Shown: positions 24,999 to 33,377 of the stretch, piece by piece | How positions within the stretch are numbered: the first letter of the stretch is position 1 | How the letters are laid out: the number at the start of each line of letters is the position of its first letter | Source of the DNA: Kineosporia aurantiaca JCM 3230 | Lineage (GTDB): Bacteria > Actinomycetota > Actinomycetes > Actinomycetales > Kineosporiaceae | Direction: 5' to 3' | Length of the DNA stretch: 64,000 nt | Assembly: GCA_000719025.1 (NCBI GenBank) | Contig: JODP01000004.1 | Coordinates: forward strand, 495,439 to 559,438 | The notes under the pieces: model-generated | Databases searched by the model: none | What the model saw: the letters and a program-made list of their open reading frames with translations, nothing else | What the model was told of the DNA's origin: nothing | Position numbers and translations under genes: made by a program

Positions 24999-25800
24999 CG
25001 GCTCCCCCCGGCGAAGAACCGGATACCTCAGTCCACCGGGCCCGTTCAGCCAGTTCGGCCAGCAGATCCCGGCTGGCCGGGGCGATCCGGGGCGTCACCC
25101 CGAGGTCCTCGAGAAGCTCAGTGGCCGCGCTCATTTCGTGCGCGCGACGCAGAGCGTGCCGGTGCGACCCACCGATCAGGCGGTCGAGCGTCCTCTGATC
25201 GAAGCCGGCCAGCTCACCCGCGATGTTCTCCCGCAACCACCCTTCCAACCCGGCTTTCTCAGCCGCGGTGAGGGCCTCGATCACGGCCGCCGCCAGGCCT
25301 TTGTAGAACACGCTGCGCAGAAGTTTCCGGGTGGCCGCAGCGCCGGGCCCGGCCTCCAGCACGCTGACCCGGGCTCCCAGAGGCCCGATCAGGGCGGCGT
25401 ACCGGCCGGCCCCCGACCCGGCCGCCAGCATCGGGGTGCGCAGCCCGCGCCCGGGTACCGGCGCCATCAGGGCGACGTCGGCGAACTGCCCCCGCGGCAG
25501 CTGAGCCGCCAGACGCACCTTGTCCTGCGCAGAGGCCGTGTTCAGGTCGGCATAGACCGTGCCGTCGGTCAGCTCCGGCCCGGCATTGGCCAGCGCCGTG
25601 CTGGCGTCCCGCGCGCTGTTCAGACTCAGCACCAGCGCGGCGCCGCGGACCGCCTCGGCCTCGCTGTGGCAGGTCAGGACGCCGGGCAGGACGCCGACCC
25701 GCGGGTCGTAGCCCCGGACCGTGGCACCCGCAGCAACCAGGTCGGTGGCGATCTCGGACCCGGCCTCGCCGAGACCGAGAACCGCGACAACGACGTCCAT
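24991..25800 (-). CDS. NAD(P)-binding dehydrogenase, 6PGDH-like with DUF1932 C-terminus
   Basis: 269 residues. The Rossmann motif is VAVLGLGEAGSEIA. The beta-hydroxyacid dehydrogenase region has VYADLNTASAQDKVRLA and the substrate block VALMAPVPGRGLRTPMLA. The C-terminal helical DUF1932 domain has the conserved LLRSVFYKGLAA, where Lys is the expected catalytic residue. It is the first gene of the operon. It would oxidise a hydroxy acid or reduce a keto acid, and its place matches that of the dehydrogenase LigC in the protocatechuate 4,5-route, though the sequence family differs. Confidence 0.8.
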   Translation of the reverse strand: MDVVVAVLGLGEAGSEIATDLVAAGATVRGYDPRVGVLPGVLTCHSEAEAVRGAALVLSLNSARDASTALANAGPELTDGTVYADLNTASAQDKVRLAAQLPRGQFADVALMAPVPGRGLRTPMLAAGSGAGRYAALIGPLGARVSVLEAGPGAAATRKLLRSVFYKGLAAAVIEALTAAEKAGLEGWLRENIAGELAGFDQRTLDRLIGGSHRHALRRAHEMSAATELLEDLGVTPRIAPASRDLLAELAERARWTEVSGSSPGGAGD

Positions 25801-25817
25801 GCGCCCTCCTGATCGTC

Positions 25818-25835
25818 GACAACATTGTCAACAAT
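25818..25835. promoter_or_regulatory. Candidate GntR operator of the catabolic operon
   Basis: Overlapping inverted repeats GACAA-CA-TTGTC (25818-25829) and ATTGT-CA-ACAAT (25824-25835) lie 17-35 bp before the first start codon of the operon. The TTGTCAACAA core resembles FCD-type GntR operators, and the operon encodes such a regulator. Confidence 0.65.
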
Positions 25836-25916
25836 GAGGAGCATGCGGCATGGCCGCAAATGGCGCAAGACTCCTCAAAAGGATACTTGCCCTTTGTTCC
25901 ACAAAGCCGATTAATC

Positions 25917-25962
25917 ACCAAAGGACGCCCTCCCCCGGTCGGCGGGGTCGGCGTCCTTTGGT
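25917..25962. terminator. Terminator hairpin after the SDR gene
   Basis: Perfect 13-bp stem (ACCAAAGGACGCC with its complement at 25950-25962) around a C-rich/G-rich loop that can pair further. It follows the SDR stop at 25973 on the minus strand and isolates the catabolic operon promoter. Confidence 0.75.
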
Positions 25963-25972
25963 AATGGGCAGG

Positions 25973-26641
25973 TCAGGCGCGCGGGCGCAGCGTCACGTCG
26001 CTCAGCATCCCGTCCGCGGGGAGCAACAGCATCTGCGCAATGACCGCGGCTGCGGTTTCGGCGCGCACATAGCGGCTCTCGTCGTAAGTGCCGCCCTCCG
26101 CCGACTGCAACTGACGCTGCATGCCGGTTGCCGTGCGTCCTAAATACAGGGAGCCGACGCGAATTTCGGGCTCCTCGGAACGCAGGGCATCCGCCACCGC
26201 CCGCAGCGCGTGCTTACTCGCGGCATAGGCCCCCATCCCGGCCGAGGCGGACAGACCCTGCCCGGAGTTGACAAAGACCACCGTGCCCCGCGAGGCGCGC
26301 AGGGCGGGCAGCAGCAGACGGGTCAGCTCGGCCTGCGCGACCACATTGACGTGCATCAGCTCCCGCCACTGGTCGACCGGGAACTGCTCGGTGCGCCCGT
26401 AATGCAGCATGCCGGCGCAGTTCACCAACCCGTCCAGGCTGTCCAGGCTGTGCAGCGCGGGCAACTGCGCGGCGAGGTCCTCCGGCCGGCCCAGGTCGGC
26501 CACAACCCGCTGCTCGGCCGGCGTCTTGGCCAGTGACTCCTCGCTGCGGCCGAGCGCGATCACCTCATGCTCATCGGCAAGCGCGCGGCAAACTGCGGCT
26601 CCCACGCCCTGGGACGCGCCGGTCACGAGATATCTGGCCAA
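25973..26641 (-). CDS. SDR family oxidoreductase
   Basis: 222 residues starting at a TTG (MARYLVTGASQGVG) that follows AGAGGTGA. The nucleotide motif is GASQGVG, NCAG is seen, the serine lies in VFVNSGQG and the Tyr-x3-Lys is YAASKHAL. The frame is intact, unlike the SDR at 12891. It is short for the family because the C-terminal lid is reduced. It is monocistronic with its own terminator; substrate unknown. Confidence 0.82.
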   Translation of the reverse strand: MARYLVTGASQGVGAAVCRALADEHEVIALGRSEESLAKTPAEQRVVADLGRPEDLAAQLPALHSLDSLDGLVNCAGMLHYGRTEQFPVDQWRELMHVNVVAQAELTRLLLPALRASRGTVVFVNSGQGLSASAGMGAYAASKHALRAVADALRSEEPEIRVGSLYLGRTATGMQRQLQSAEGGTYDESRYVRAETAAAVIAQMLLLPADGMLSDVTLRPRA

Positions 26642-26898
26642 GTCTCACCTCTGTGGATCGGGTACTGAACGCAGCCATTCTGGCGGGCCTGCGTCGACGG
26701 ACCTCGCGGCGTCTCGGTGATCGGCCTAACAACGCATCGCTTCCCCTCAGCACCGCCATTGTCCAGGCGTACCCGGGAGGTCGTGGCCGTAGGGCCAGAA
26801 CAGCCGCGGCGGCTCGGTTCAAGGCTCCGGGCCGGCACGTCCGTCCGCCAAATCCCCGGGCCACTTGCGTTCGTTCGCCGTCGTGTGAGCATGGCGGC

Positions 26899-27312
26899 AT
26901 GGGATCCGAACGCTCCGATCTGGCCGCCCGGTATCAGCGCTACCTCGCCTGCTGCAACGAGCGGCGTTTCGATCAGCTCGACGAGTTCGTCTCCGAGCAG
27001 GTGAGTGGGTCGGCCCCCGTAGACGGGCTGGCCAGCTACGTCGACGGGGTCAGGGACGTCTGCACCGGTTTTCCGGATTACCGCTGGGATCTCCAGGAAC
27101 TGGTGATCGAACGGGACACGGTCGCGGCCCGGTTGATCGGTCGCGGGACGCACACGGGCCCCTTCAGTGGCATCGCGCCCACCGGTCGCCGGATCACGAT
27201 TCAGGAACTCGTCCTGTACCGGTTCGCCGACGGTAAGATCGTCCGATGCTGGGGTGATCTGTACCCCGTGGTACGCAGCGCTCTGACGGTCGCCGACCCT
27301 TCCACCAGCTGA
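26899..27312 (+). CDS. SnoaL-like polyketide cyclase/ester cyclase family protein
   Basis: 137 residues from MGSERSDLAARYQRYLACCNERR. It has the NTF2-like SnoaL pattern: a helix pair, VDGLASYVDGVRDVCTGFPDYRWDLQELV, then RGTHTGPFSGIAPTGRRITI and VLYRFADGKIVRCWGDLYP. The His/Asp pair (GTHTG, GFPDY) matches residues used in the aldol-type cyclases. No polyketide genes are adjacent, so it more likely acts on some small metabolite. The 257 bp upstream hold nothing I recognise besides the SDR promoter. Confidence 0.78.
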   Translation: MGSERSDLAARYQRYLACCNERRFDQLDEFVSEQVSGSAPVDGLASYVDGVRDVCTGFPDYRWDLQELVIERDTVAARLIGRGTHTGPFSGIAPTGRRITIQELVLYRFADGKIVRCWGDLYPVVRSALTVADPSTS

Positions 27313-27460
27313 CCAGGAGCGTCACTCCGACGAAGCGCCGGGCGCTCAGGCGGCCGGCCACGTCCACCGCCCGAGCGGACCTGATGACGGCGGCCACCCC
27401 AACTGGCCGGCATGACCGGGTACTCCCCCTGGATTTCTCTCCCGCCATAAAGGGCAGAGC

Positions 27461-27802
27461 CTAGACACTGCCGAGGACCAGGGCGAGGTGGATGACGGCG
27501 ATCAGCACCACCAGCGCCATCCAGCAGCCCTTCCACCGGCTCGACGGCACTTCCGGACCAGCTGCGACCCATACCGACACGACCGCCGCGATGGCCAGGA
27601 GAAGGCCGGGCACGGCCAGAACAGCGACGGTCGGGTCGGTGGAACCGTCGGCCTGACCCGCCGAATACTGGATCACCACCCGAGGAGGCAGGAACGCCCA
27701 CGCCACGGCCGAGACCATCAGGAGAGGGACGAGGACGGACAGGGTCACGCCCCAGATCTGACGGAGCAGACTCCACCGGGTGAGCTCGAGATCCGCATTC
27801 AC
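27461..27802 (-). CDS. Small integral membrane protein, unknown function
   Basis: 113 residues with three hydrophobic segments at about 17-38, 59-81 and 91-111, separated by short polar loops (PPRVVIQYSAGQADGST and PEVPSSRWKG). I do not recognise a family; the layout loosely recalls DUF1648-like proteins. It has no neighbour on the same strand within 300 bp, and nothing suggests its role. Confidence 0.55.
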   Translation of the reverse strand: MNADLELTRWSLLRQIWGVTLSVLVPLLMVSAVAWAFLPPRVVIQYSAGQADGSTDPTVAVLAVPGLLLAIAAVVSVWVAAGPEVPSSRWKGCWMALVVLIAVIHLALVLGSV

Positions 27803-28301
27803 GGGCGCACTGTAGCCGGGGGCACGTCTGGGGAGAGCAGAAACCGGGCCGTGGGCAATGGCTTCTCAGAACTTTCACCGGTTTCAGGGGTGGTGAAGCA
27901 CCCTGGCCCGATGGAGGCCCGGCTCAGGCCTGGGGTTGAACTGACGGATCCCGGAAGCAGTCTCGCGTTCGACCTCGGTCCGTCCGGTCCAGGACCGCCG
28001 CCCAAGGATGAGTTCGGTCCGGAACGGACCGATCGCGGAGTCCGTGAGCGCCCGTCAAGGGTGCGCCTGGATCTGGACGATCTCGGGAACATGGGGGAAA
28101 AGACCAACGGCTTCTGCCCCCTTCCGCCCGGACAACGCATCCTCCGATCGGCTGACTCAACGTCCTGCTCCCGCGCGTAGCACCAGATCCTGGCTCAGTT
28201 ACGAGCAAGATCGTCCTGCCGTACAGGGTCCCGGGCCTGCTGAAGCATGCACCGAGGTAGGTATTCAGGCGTCCGGGCCGATTACAGATGGGAGGAACTG
28301 G
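27803..28301. other. 499-bp stretch without recognised gene
   Basis: Frames here have no family resemblance, no good ribosome sites and mixed codon use. The region must hold the divergent promoters of the membrane protein (27461-27802) and the response regulator (28302). A GGAGGAAC site at the right edge belongs to the latter. Confidence 0.5.
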
Positions 28302-28772
28302 ATGGCCGACGTGCTCGTGCTGGAGGACGACCCCGATCATCGATTGCTGGTAACGACCTGGCTGGAGAAAATGGGTCACACCGTGATCGGCTGCGCCTCG
28401 GCCATCGACGCCTTCGTGATGCTGGCCGGGCGCCGGGTCCCGGACGTGGCCGTCCTCGACGTCGTCATGCCCGGTCTCAACGGCTTCCAGTTCCTGACGC
28501 AACTACGCCAGGACGACGCTTACGCGGACATGCCGGTCGTCTTCCTCACCGCTGCGGACATGCCCCCGCACCCGGAGCGGGACTGGGTCCCCGGTGCCCG
28601 CTATGTGGCCAAACCCCTTTCCCGCGACATGCTGGCCACCGCGATCAGCGCTGCGCTCACCTCGTCTGCGCCTGATGAGACGCCCGACCCGGGACAACAT
28701 CCACACCCGCGACCTCCAGCCGCAGCCCGGCCGCTGCCCGACAGCCCTCGTCGAACAACAAGGCCCAGTTGA
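28302..28772 (+). CDS. Single-domain response regulator
   Basis: 156 residues from MADVLVLEDDPDHR, preceded by GGAGGAAC. Receiver domain: acid pocket E8-D9-D10, phospho-acceptor D53 (VAVLDVVMPG), switch Thr in VVFLTAAD, Lys in YVAKPLS. After residue about 125 there is only a Pro/Arg-rich disordered tail and no output domain. No kinase is adjacent. It is the second orphan receiver of the window, the other being at 8075-8515. Confidence 0.82.
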   Translation: MADVLVLEDDPDHRLLVTTWLEKMGHTVIGCASAIDAFVMLAGRRVPDVAVLDVVMPGLNGFQFLTQLRQDDAYADMPVVFLTAADMPPHPERDWVPGARYVAKPLSRDMLATAISAALTSSAPDETPDPGQHPHPRPPAAARPLPDSPRRTTRPS

Positions 28773-29126
28773 GATCACTCGACCGTCTCGCCGGTCACGC
28801 TCCGGGCCAGACCCGACGGGCAGGACCGATCTTGGTCGCGAACCCGCGTCCCCCCGACCGGTGAGCGCCCTGCCGGGGTCGGTCGCCACCGATCGATCCG
28901 GTGCTATGAATTGACTGCACCAAAGAGCCGGCCCTGCGGTGGGTTGGGCCCCGGCCGACAAGACTCCCTGACAGATAATTGGCCGGCCGCGGCCTCCCGC
29001 CGCTGGGCGATCCGCCGTTTCAAGTTACATACCGGGCATGCGGCGTGTCTTCGTTTGCGACGTAAGACCTCGGGCCCGCTGCTACGCGCTCTCCTGGCCA
29101 GGCACGCAGCCGTAACGTGCTTGTTT
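28773..29126. other. 354-bp stretch without recognised gene
   Basis: It lies between the 3' ends of the convergent response regulator and XRE regulator genes. No frame resembles a protein family, and I see no strong hairpin. Confidence 0.5.
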
Positions 29127-30008
29127 CTACCCCAGAACGTCGGGGTCGGCGCCTTCCTGCTGCCGGCTGGTCGCCGCCCAGCTGGCCAGAAGGTTCAGGC
29201 GGTGCCTGCTTTCGGAGCCGGGCTCGGCAGCGTAGATCAGGAACGAGAGCCCGGGTTCCGTGGTCAGCTCCATCCCCTCGAAGCTGAGGGTGAGGTCGCC
29301 GACCACGTGGTGGTGGAAACTTTTCGTTCCTGATCCGTGACGCCGGACGTTGTGCGCCCCCCACCGGGTCCGGAACTGGTCCGAGCGGGTCGACAGCTCC
29401 CCGACCAGGTCGTGCAGGTGCTTGTCGTGCGGGTCGCGGCCGGCCTCCGTCCGCAGGATCGCCACCGTCACGTCGGCCGCGGCGTCCCAGTCGGGATAGA
29501 AGTCGCGGGATCGATCGTCCAGGAACTGGAATCTGGCCAGGTTTCCCTGGCCGGGATCCTGCAGGACGTACTCGTAGAAGGCCGCGCCCAGGGGGTTGAC
29601 GGCGAGGATGTCCATGCGGCCGTTGCGCACGAACGCCGGACCGTCGGTGACCGCATTCAGGGCCCAGGCCAGACTTTCCCGGGCGACCCATTTCTTCGTC
29701 TTTCGCCGACGGACCGGTTCAGCCCCGCCGGACCCCACGCGGGCCAGGTCGAAGAGGTACTCGCGTTCGGCGTCGTCCAGGTGCAGGGCCCGGGCAAGCG
29801 CGTCCAGCACCGCGTCGGAGACACCGGAGAGGTTCCCGCGCTCGATCTTGGCGTAGTACTCGACACTCACGTCGGCGAGGGCGGCGACCTCGCTGCGCCG
29901 AAGTCCGGTCACCCGCCGGTTTCCCGACACGGGGATCCCGGCCTGCTCGGGGGTGAGGTTCGCCCTGCGGGACATGAGAAAGTCCCGCACCCCGTCCCTG
30001 TTGTTCAT
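29127..30008 (-). CDS. XRE family regulator with MmyB-like ligand domain
   Basis: 293 residues. An N-terminal XRE helix-turn-helix (RRSEVAALADVSVEYYAKIERGNLSGVSDAVLDALARAL) is followed by the C-terminal domain of the MmyB type (ILAVNPLGAAFYEYVL, FYPDWDAAADVTVAILRTEAGRDPHD, LVGELSTRSDQFRTRW, HHHVVGDLTLSFEGMEL), which may bind a fatty acid. It is divergent from the CMD-cupin-aldo/keto reductase operon, a common arrangement for this regulator type, and probably represses it. Confidence 0.9.
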   Translation of the reverse strand: MNNRDGVRDFLMSRRANLTPEQAGIPVSGNRRVTGLRRSEVAALADVSVEYYAKIERGNLSGVSDAVLDALARALHLDDAEREYLFDLARVGSGGAEPVRRRKTKKWVARESLAWALNAVTDGPAFVRNGRMDILAVNPLGAAFYEYVLQDPGQGNLARFQFLDDRSRDFYPDWDAAADVTVAILRTEAGRDPHDKHLHDLVGELSTRSDQFRTRWGAHNVRRHGSGTKSFHHHVVGDLTLSFEGMELTTEPGLSFLIYAAEPGSESRHRLNLLASWAATSRQQEGADPDVLG

Positions 30009-30140
30009 GGCCCCAACGCTACGGCGTGCGGTCGTGACGAGGGATGCCCTGCCAGTACACCCTCCACCACAGACTCCCTACGCAAACGACTTTGGCGTTG
30101 CATGGATCCGTCCTGATGGACCGGCTTCCTAGGAGCAGGC

Positions 30141-30512
30141 ATGACCGACACCACCGACAGCGCCAACACGGCCGAGAGCACCCAAAGTACGCACCGCGGC
30201 TGGAACGGTGGGCAGAACGCTTTCGGGGATTTTGCCCCCGGCATGGTGCATTACACCGACCACGTCCTGTTCGACGAGATCTGGGAGCGTACGGACCTGT
30301 CCAGGCGCGACCGCAGCCTGGTGACGATCTCGGCGCTCACCGCCCTGGGCAAGACGGACCAGCTCGAGTTCCACCTCGCCTACGCCCGGCAGAACGGCGT
30401 CACGGACGATGAGCTGAAAGAAGCGCTCCTGCATCTGGCCTTCTATGCCGGCTGGCCCAACGGCATGGGCGCGACCACGGTGCTGAAAAACTTTATCACC
30501 GGCGGGAACTGA
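30141..30512 (+). CDS. Carboxymuconolactone decarboxylase (CMD) family protein
   Basis: 123 residues of the all-helical CMD/AhpD-like fold: VLFDEIWERTDLSRRDRSLVTISALTALGKTDQLEFHL, ELKEALLHLAFYAGWPNGMGA. The AhpD CxxC pair is absent, so a thiol peroxidase partner role is unlikely. It is the first gene of an operon with a cupin and an aldo-keto reductase, a set that recurs in bacteria and is thought to handle small reactive carbonyl or quinone compounds. Confidence 0.85.
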   Translation: MTDTTDSANTAESTQSTHRGWNGGQNAFGDFAPGMVHYTDHVLFDEIWERTDLSRRDRSLVTISALTALGKTDQLEFHLAYARQNGVTDDELKEALLHLAFYAGWPNGMGATTVLKNFITGGN

Positions 30513-30556
30513 GCACTGGACCAGTGTCATCGCATGAAATGGGCAAAGGAAGCATG

Positions 30557-30997
30557 ATGAACGAAAGTACTTTTGAGCAGATCTTCGCACTCGGGCAGCC
30601 GAACGATGCGTACGCGCAGTACTTCAGCGGTCAGAGCTATCTGGCCCCGCTGGTCCCGGGCAGCGTCCCGGTCAGCAACGTGACCTTCGAACCAGGCTGC
30701 CGGAACAACTGGCACAGGCATCACGGCGGTGACGGGTCCAGCGGGGGCGACCAGATCCTGCTGTGCACCGCGGGCAGCGGCTGGTACCAGGCCGACGGCG
30801 AGGCCCCGGTCAGCCTGGAGCCGGGCAGCGTGGTGCTGGTCCCGGCCGGCACCAAGCACTGGCACGGCGCGAAGGCCGACTCCTGGTTCTCCCACCTCAC
30901 CTTCATCATTCCGGGAGAGAACGTGAGCAACGAGTGGCTGGAACCGGTCACCGACGAGGACTACAGCAAGTTGCCGACCGACAAGGAGAACTCATGA
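30557..30997 (+). CDS. Cupin-domain protein
   Basis: 146 residues from MNESTFEQIF; the second of two adjacent ATGs fits the AAAGGA site best. Motif 1 is FEPGCRNNWHRHHGG and motif 2 is VLVPAGTKHWHGA, giving a His-rich metal centre. It matches the CMD-linked cupins often annotated as carboxymuconolactone decarboxylase-associated. Its stop overlaps the start of the aldo-keto reductase (ATGA). Confidence 0.85.
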   Translation: MNESTFEQIFALGQPNDAYAQYFSGQSYLAPLVPGSVPVSNVTFEPGCRNNWHRHHGGDGSSGGDQILLCTAGSGWYQADGEAPVSLEPGSVVLVPAGTKHWHGAKADSWFSHLTFIIPGENVSNEWLEPVTDEDYSKLPTDKENS

Positions 30998-31851
30998 GCA
31001 TCCTGAACGAGACCTACCCGCTGGCCAACGGCGTGACCATTCCCAAGCTCGGGCTGGGGACCTGGTTCATCGACGATGACCGGGCCGCTGCGGCGGTCAC
31101 GGCGGCCCTCGAGATCGGATACCGCAACATCGACACCGCGCAGGCCTACGGCAACGAGCGAGGTGTCGGTGAAGGGGTCCGGGCCGGCGTCGTGCCCCGC
31201 GACGAGATCTTCGTGTCCACGAAACTTGCCGCCGAGATCAAGACCTACGATCGGGCCGTCACCGCGATCGACAAGTCCCTGGCCACGCTGGGCCTGGATC
31301 ACATCGACCTGATGCTGATCCACGCCCCGCAGCCGTGGGACGACTACCGCGGTGGCGACTACGCTGAGGGCAACCTCCAGGCCTGGCGGGCCCTGGAGGA
31401 GGCCTACCAGGCAGGCAAACTGCGCTCGATCGGCGTCTCGAACTTCCTGCCGGCCGATCTCGACAACATCATCGAGCACGCCGTGATCGCACCCCAGGTC
31501 AACCAGATCCTCGTCCACGCCGGTAACACCCCGAAGGACCTGATCGCCTACAGCCGCAGCAAAGACATTCTCATCGAGGCGTACTCCCCCATCGCCCACG
31601 GCGAGATCCTGAACAATCCCACGGTTGCCGCGATGGCCGAGAGGTACGGGGTGAGCGTGCCGCAACTGTGCATCCGCTACACCATCCAGCTCGGCACCGT
31701 TTCCCTCCCGAAAACCGCCAATCCCGAACACATGCGCAGCAACGCCGAGATCGACTTCGACATCTCCGAGACGGACCTCGACACCCTGCGCGACCTGGAG
31801 GAGAAGAACTACGGTGACCATGCCGCCTTCCCGGTCTACAGCGGCAAGTAG
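30994..31851 (+). CDS. Aldo/keto reductase
   Basis: 285 residues, full length for the family. The TIM-barrel AKR motifs include GLGTWFIDDD, GYRNIDTAQAYGNERGVGEGVR (catalytic Asp and Tyr), the Lys in FVSTKLAAEI, His in LMLIHAPQPW, SIGVSNFLPADL and the NADPH-binding SLPKTANPEHMRSN. It reduces aldehydes or ketones with NADPH. Translationally coupled to the cupin gene and controlled by the divergent XRE regulator. Confidence 0.93.
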   Translation: MSILNETYPLANGVTIPKLGLGTWFIDDDRAAAAVTAALEIGYRNIDTAQAYGNERGVGEGVRAGVVPRDEIFVSTKLAAEIKTYDRAVTAIDKSLATLGLDHIDLMLIHAPQPWDDYRGGDYAEGNLQAWRALEEAYQAGKLRSIGVSNFLPADLDNIIEHAVIAPQVNQILVHAGNTPKDLIAYSRSKDILIEAYSPIAHGEILNNPTVAAMAERYGVSVPQLCIRYTIQLGTVSLPKTANPEHMRSNAEIDFDISETDLDTLRDLEEKNYGDHAAFPVYSGK

Positions 31852-32063
31852 GCCGGCACCAGCCTCCTGAGCCCACGTACCCGGCGGCGGCAAGGCGCAG
31901 AGAACCTTCGATGCTGCGGGGTGCTCTTCCCGCCGCCGGGGCAACGGCGGAGGTTAGCGGCGTACTTGCTCACCATCATCGCCGGGGGCGGGGACGGTCG
32001 AAGGCCGACCTGCGCCGGACTGAGCCGCTGCACGCCTTGCATGCATGTTCGCGGAGCACAGAT

Positions 32064-32672
32064 TCAGTCGTTCGGGGCGCGGAGGTCACCCAGCGAACAG
32101 TGCGCACAATTTCGCAGATGGGCCAGCCCGTCGCGAATGCGCGTCTTCACAGTGCCCAAGGGCAGCTGCATCAAAGTCGCCACGTGGGCATAGGAGTGGT
32201 CACCGAAGTAGGCGAGCGTGATCGTGTCCCGCTGGATGGGGGAAAGATGTGTAAGGCAACGCCGAAGTCGTTCAGCATCGAGATCACCCTGGAAGCGGTT
32301 GAGGACAGCGTCGTCAAATCCGTCATCAACCAGGTCAACAGCCGGTGCCGTCCGGTGTTCGCGCAGGCGCGATCTTTCGCAGCTTCGTACCCGGTCGACA
32401 GCCCGCCGGTGCGTAATGACGGCGATCCATCCCTCTGCGCTGCCCTTGGCGGGATCAAATCCCTCGGCGTGACGCCACAGCTCAAGCATCACCTCTTGAG
32501 CCACCTCTTCGGCCTGGTGCCAGTCCCGCAGCACCAATCGGGCCAGGCGAACGACCGTAGTCCTGGTCCGGCGGTGAAGCATCTCAAAAGCCGGCACATT
32601 TCCCCGGCCCGCCTGCTCCAGAAGATTCTCCAGTGAAAGTGGCGCCCGGCGGTTGGCCGGCAGTCGACGCAT
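32064..32672 (-). CDS. ECF sigma factor, SigK-like
   Basis: 202 residues from MRRLPANRRAPLSLENLL after a GAGGA site. Region 2 has EEVAQEVMLELWRHAEGFDPAKGSAEGWIAVITHRRAVDRVR, and region 4 has LSPIQRDTITLAYFGDHSYAHVATLMQLPLGTVKTRIRDGL. These are typical of the SigK/ECF19 group, normally followed by the membrane anti-sigma factor RskA. Here the next gene downstream is the convergent aldo-keto reductase and no anti-sigma gene is seen. It ends CAHCSLGDLRAPND, a short extra tail. Confidence 0.88.
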   Translation of the reverse strand: MRRLPANRRAPLSLENLLEQAGRGNVPAFEMLHRRTRTTVVRLARLVLRDWHQAEEVAQEVMLELWRHAEGFDPAKGSAEGWIAVITHRRAVDRVRSCERSRLREHRTAPAVDLVDDGFDDAVLNRFQGDLDAERLRRCLTHLSPIQRDTITLAYFGDHSYAHVATLMQLPLGTVKTRIRDGLAHLRNCAHCSLGDLRAPND

Positions 32673-33377
32673 CGGTCGGTCCTCGTTCACACCACCGAGC
32701 TGGGCGACAAGGACAGAAGGGACATCATCGACCGGTTCCGCCGGCCCAGGCCGTTGAGCAGACAGGAGCGCGCGATGCTGATCAAGCACGCAAAGGACCT
32801 TTCTGGACGAAGCTAGGTATCCGTGCTCCAGACCGAACCGTGGCATCTGGTCGAGGAACTCAATCTCGCAGGTCCAGCGGACCGGAAGCAGACGACATCG
32901 GCACGGCGCCGATAATTCGGTGTTGATATCTCTCCGAGCCACATCTTTCAACGGCTCGGGCAAGGGCGAACTTGACTGGCACGAGGGCATGCTTCGCGGG
33001 CCAGGACGCCATCCGGCCGCCCGAGTGGCCTCCCCTGATATAAGGTCCGGCCCGGATTCGCAGGCCTCGCGCCTTGGACAGGACGGTGGCCAGACGTTCG
33101 ACGGGCTGGCCGCCGACCCGACGTACTACGGAGCCAGTTGGTGCATCGTCGCGACAGAGCTGCTTGATCGGCTCATCGCGTCAACCGCCGCGACAACGCT
33201 TTCAAATCCGACTGTCCAAGAACGAACGATGAGAATCTCCTGGACAAGCTCGGGGTTCGCCGATTCGCAAGCGGATCGTCCAGCAACACCGTCACCCAGT
33301 CCATCACGGCACCGATAGCCCCGCTTTAGGCTCACTCAGCCGCCAGGTAAGGAAGCCCGGCGAACAGAAGGAGCCTC
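32673..33377. other. 705-bp stretch without recognised gene
   Basis: Several open frames exist on both strands, but none has a family resemblance, good ribosome site or consistent third-position bias. The right end holds the promoter of the secreted GH43 (GGAAGCCC and AGAAGGAGCC before its ATG). It could contain decayed gene pieces, but I cannot name any. Confidence 0.45.
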
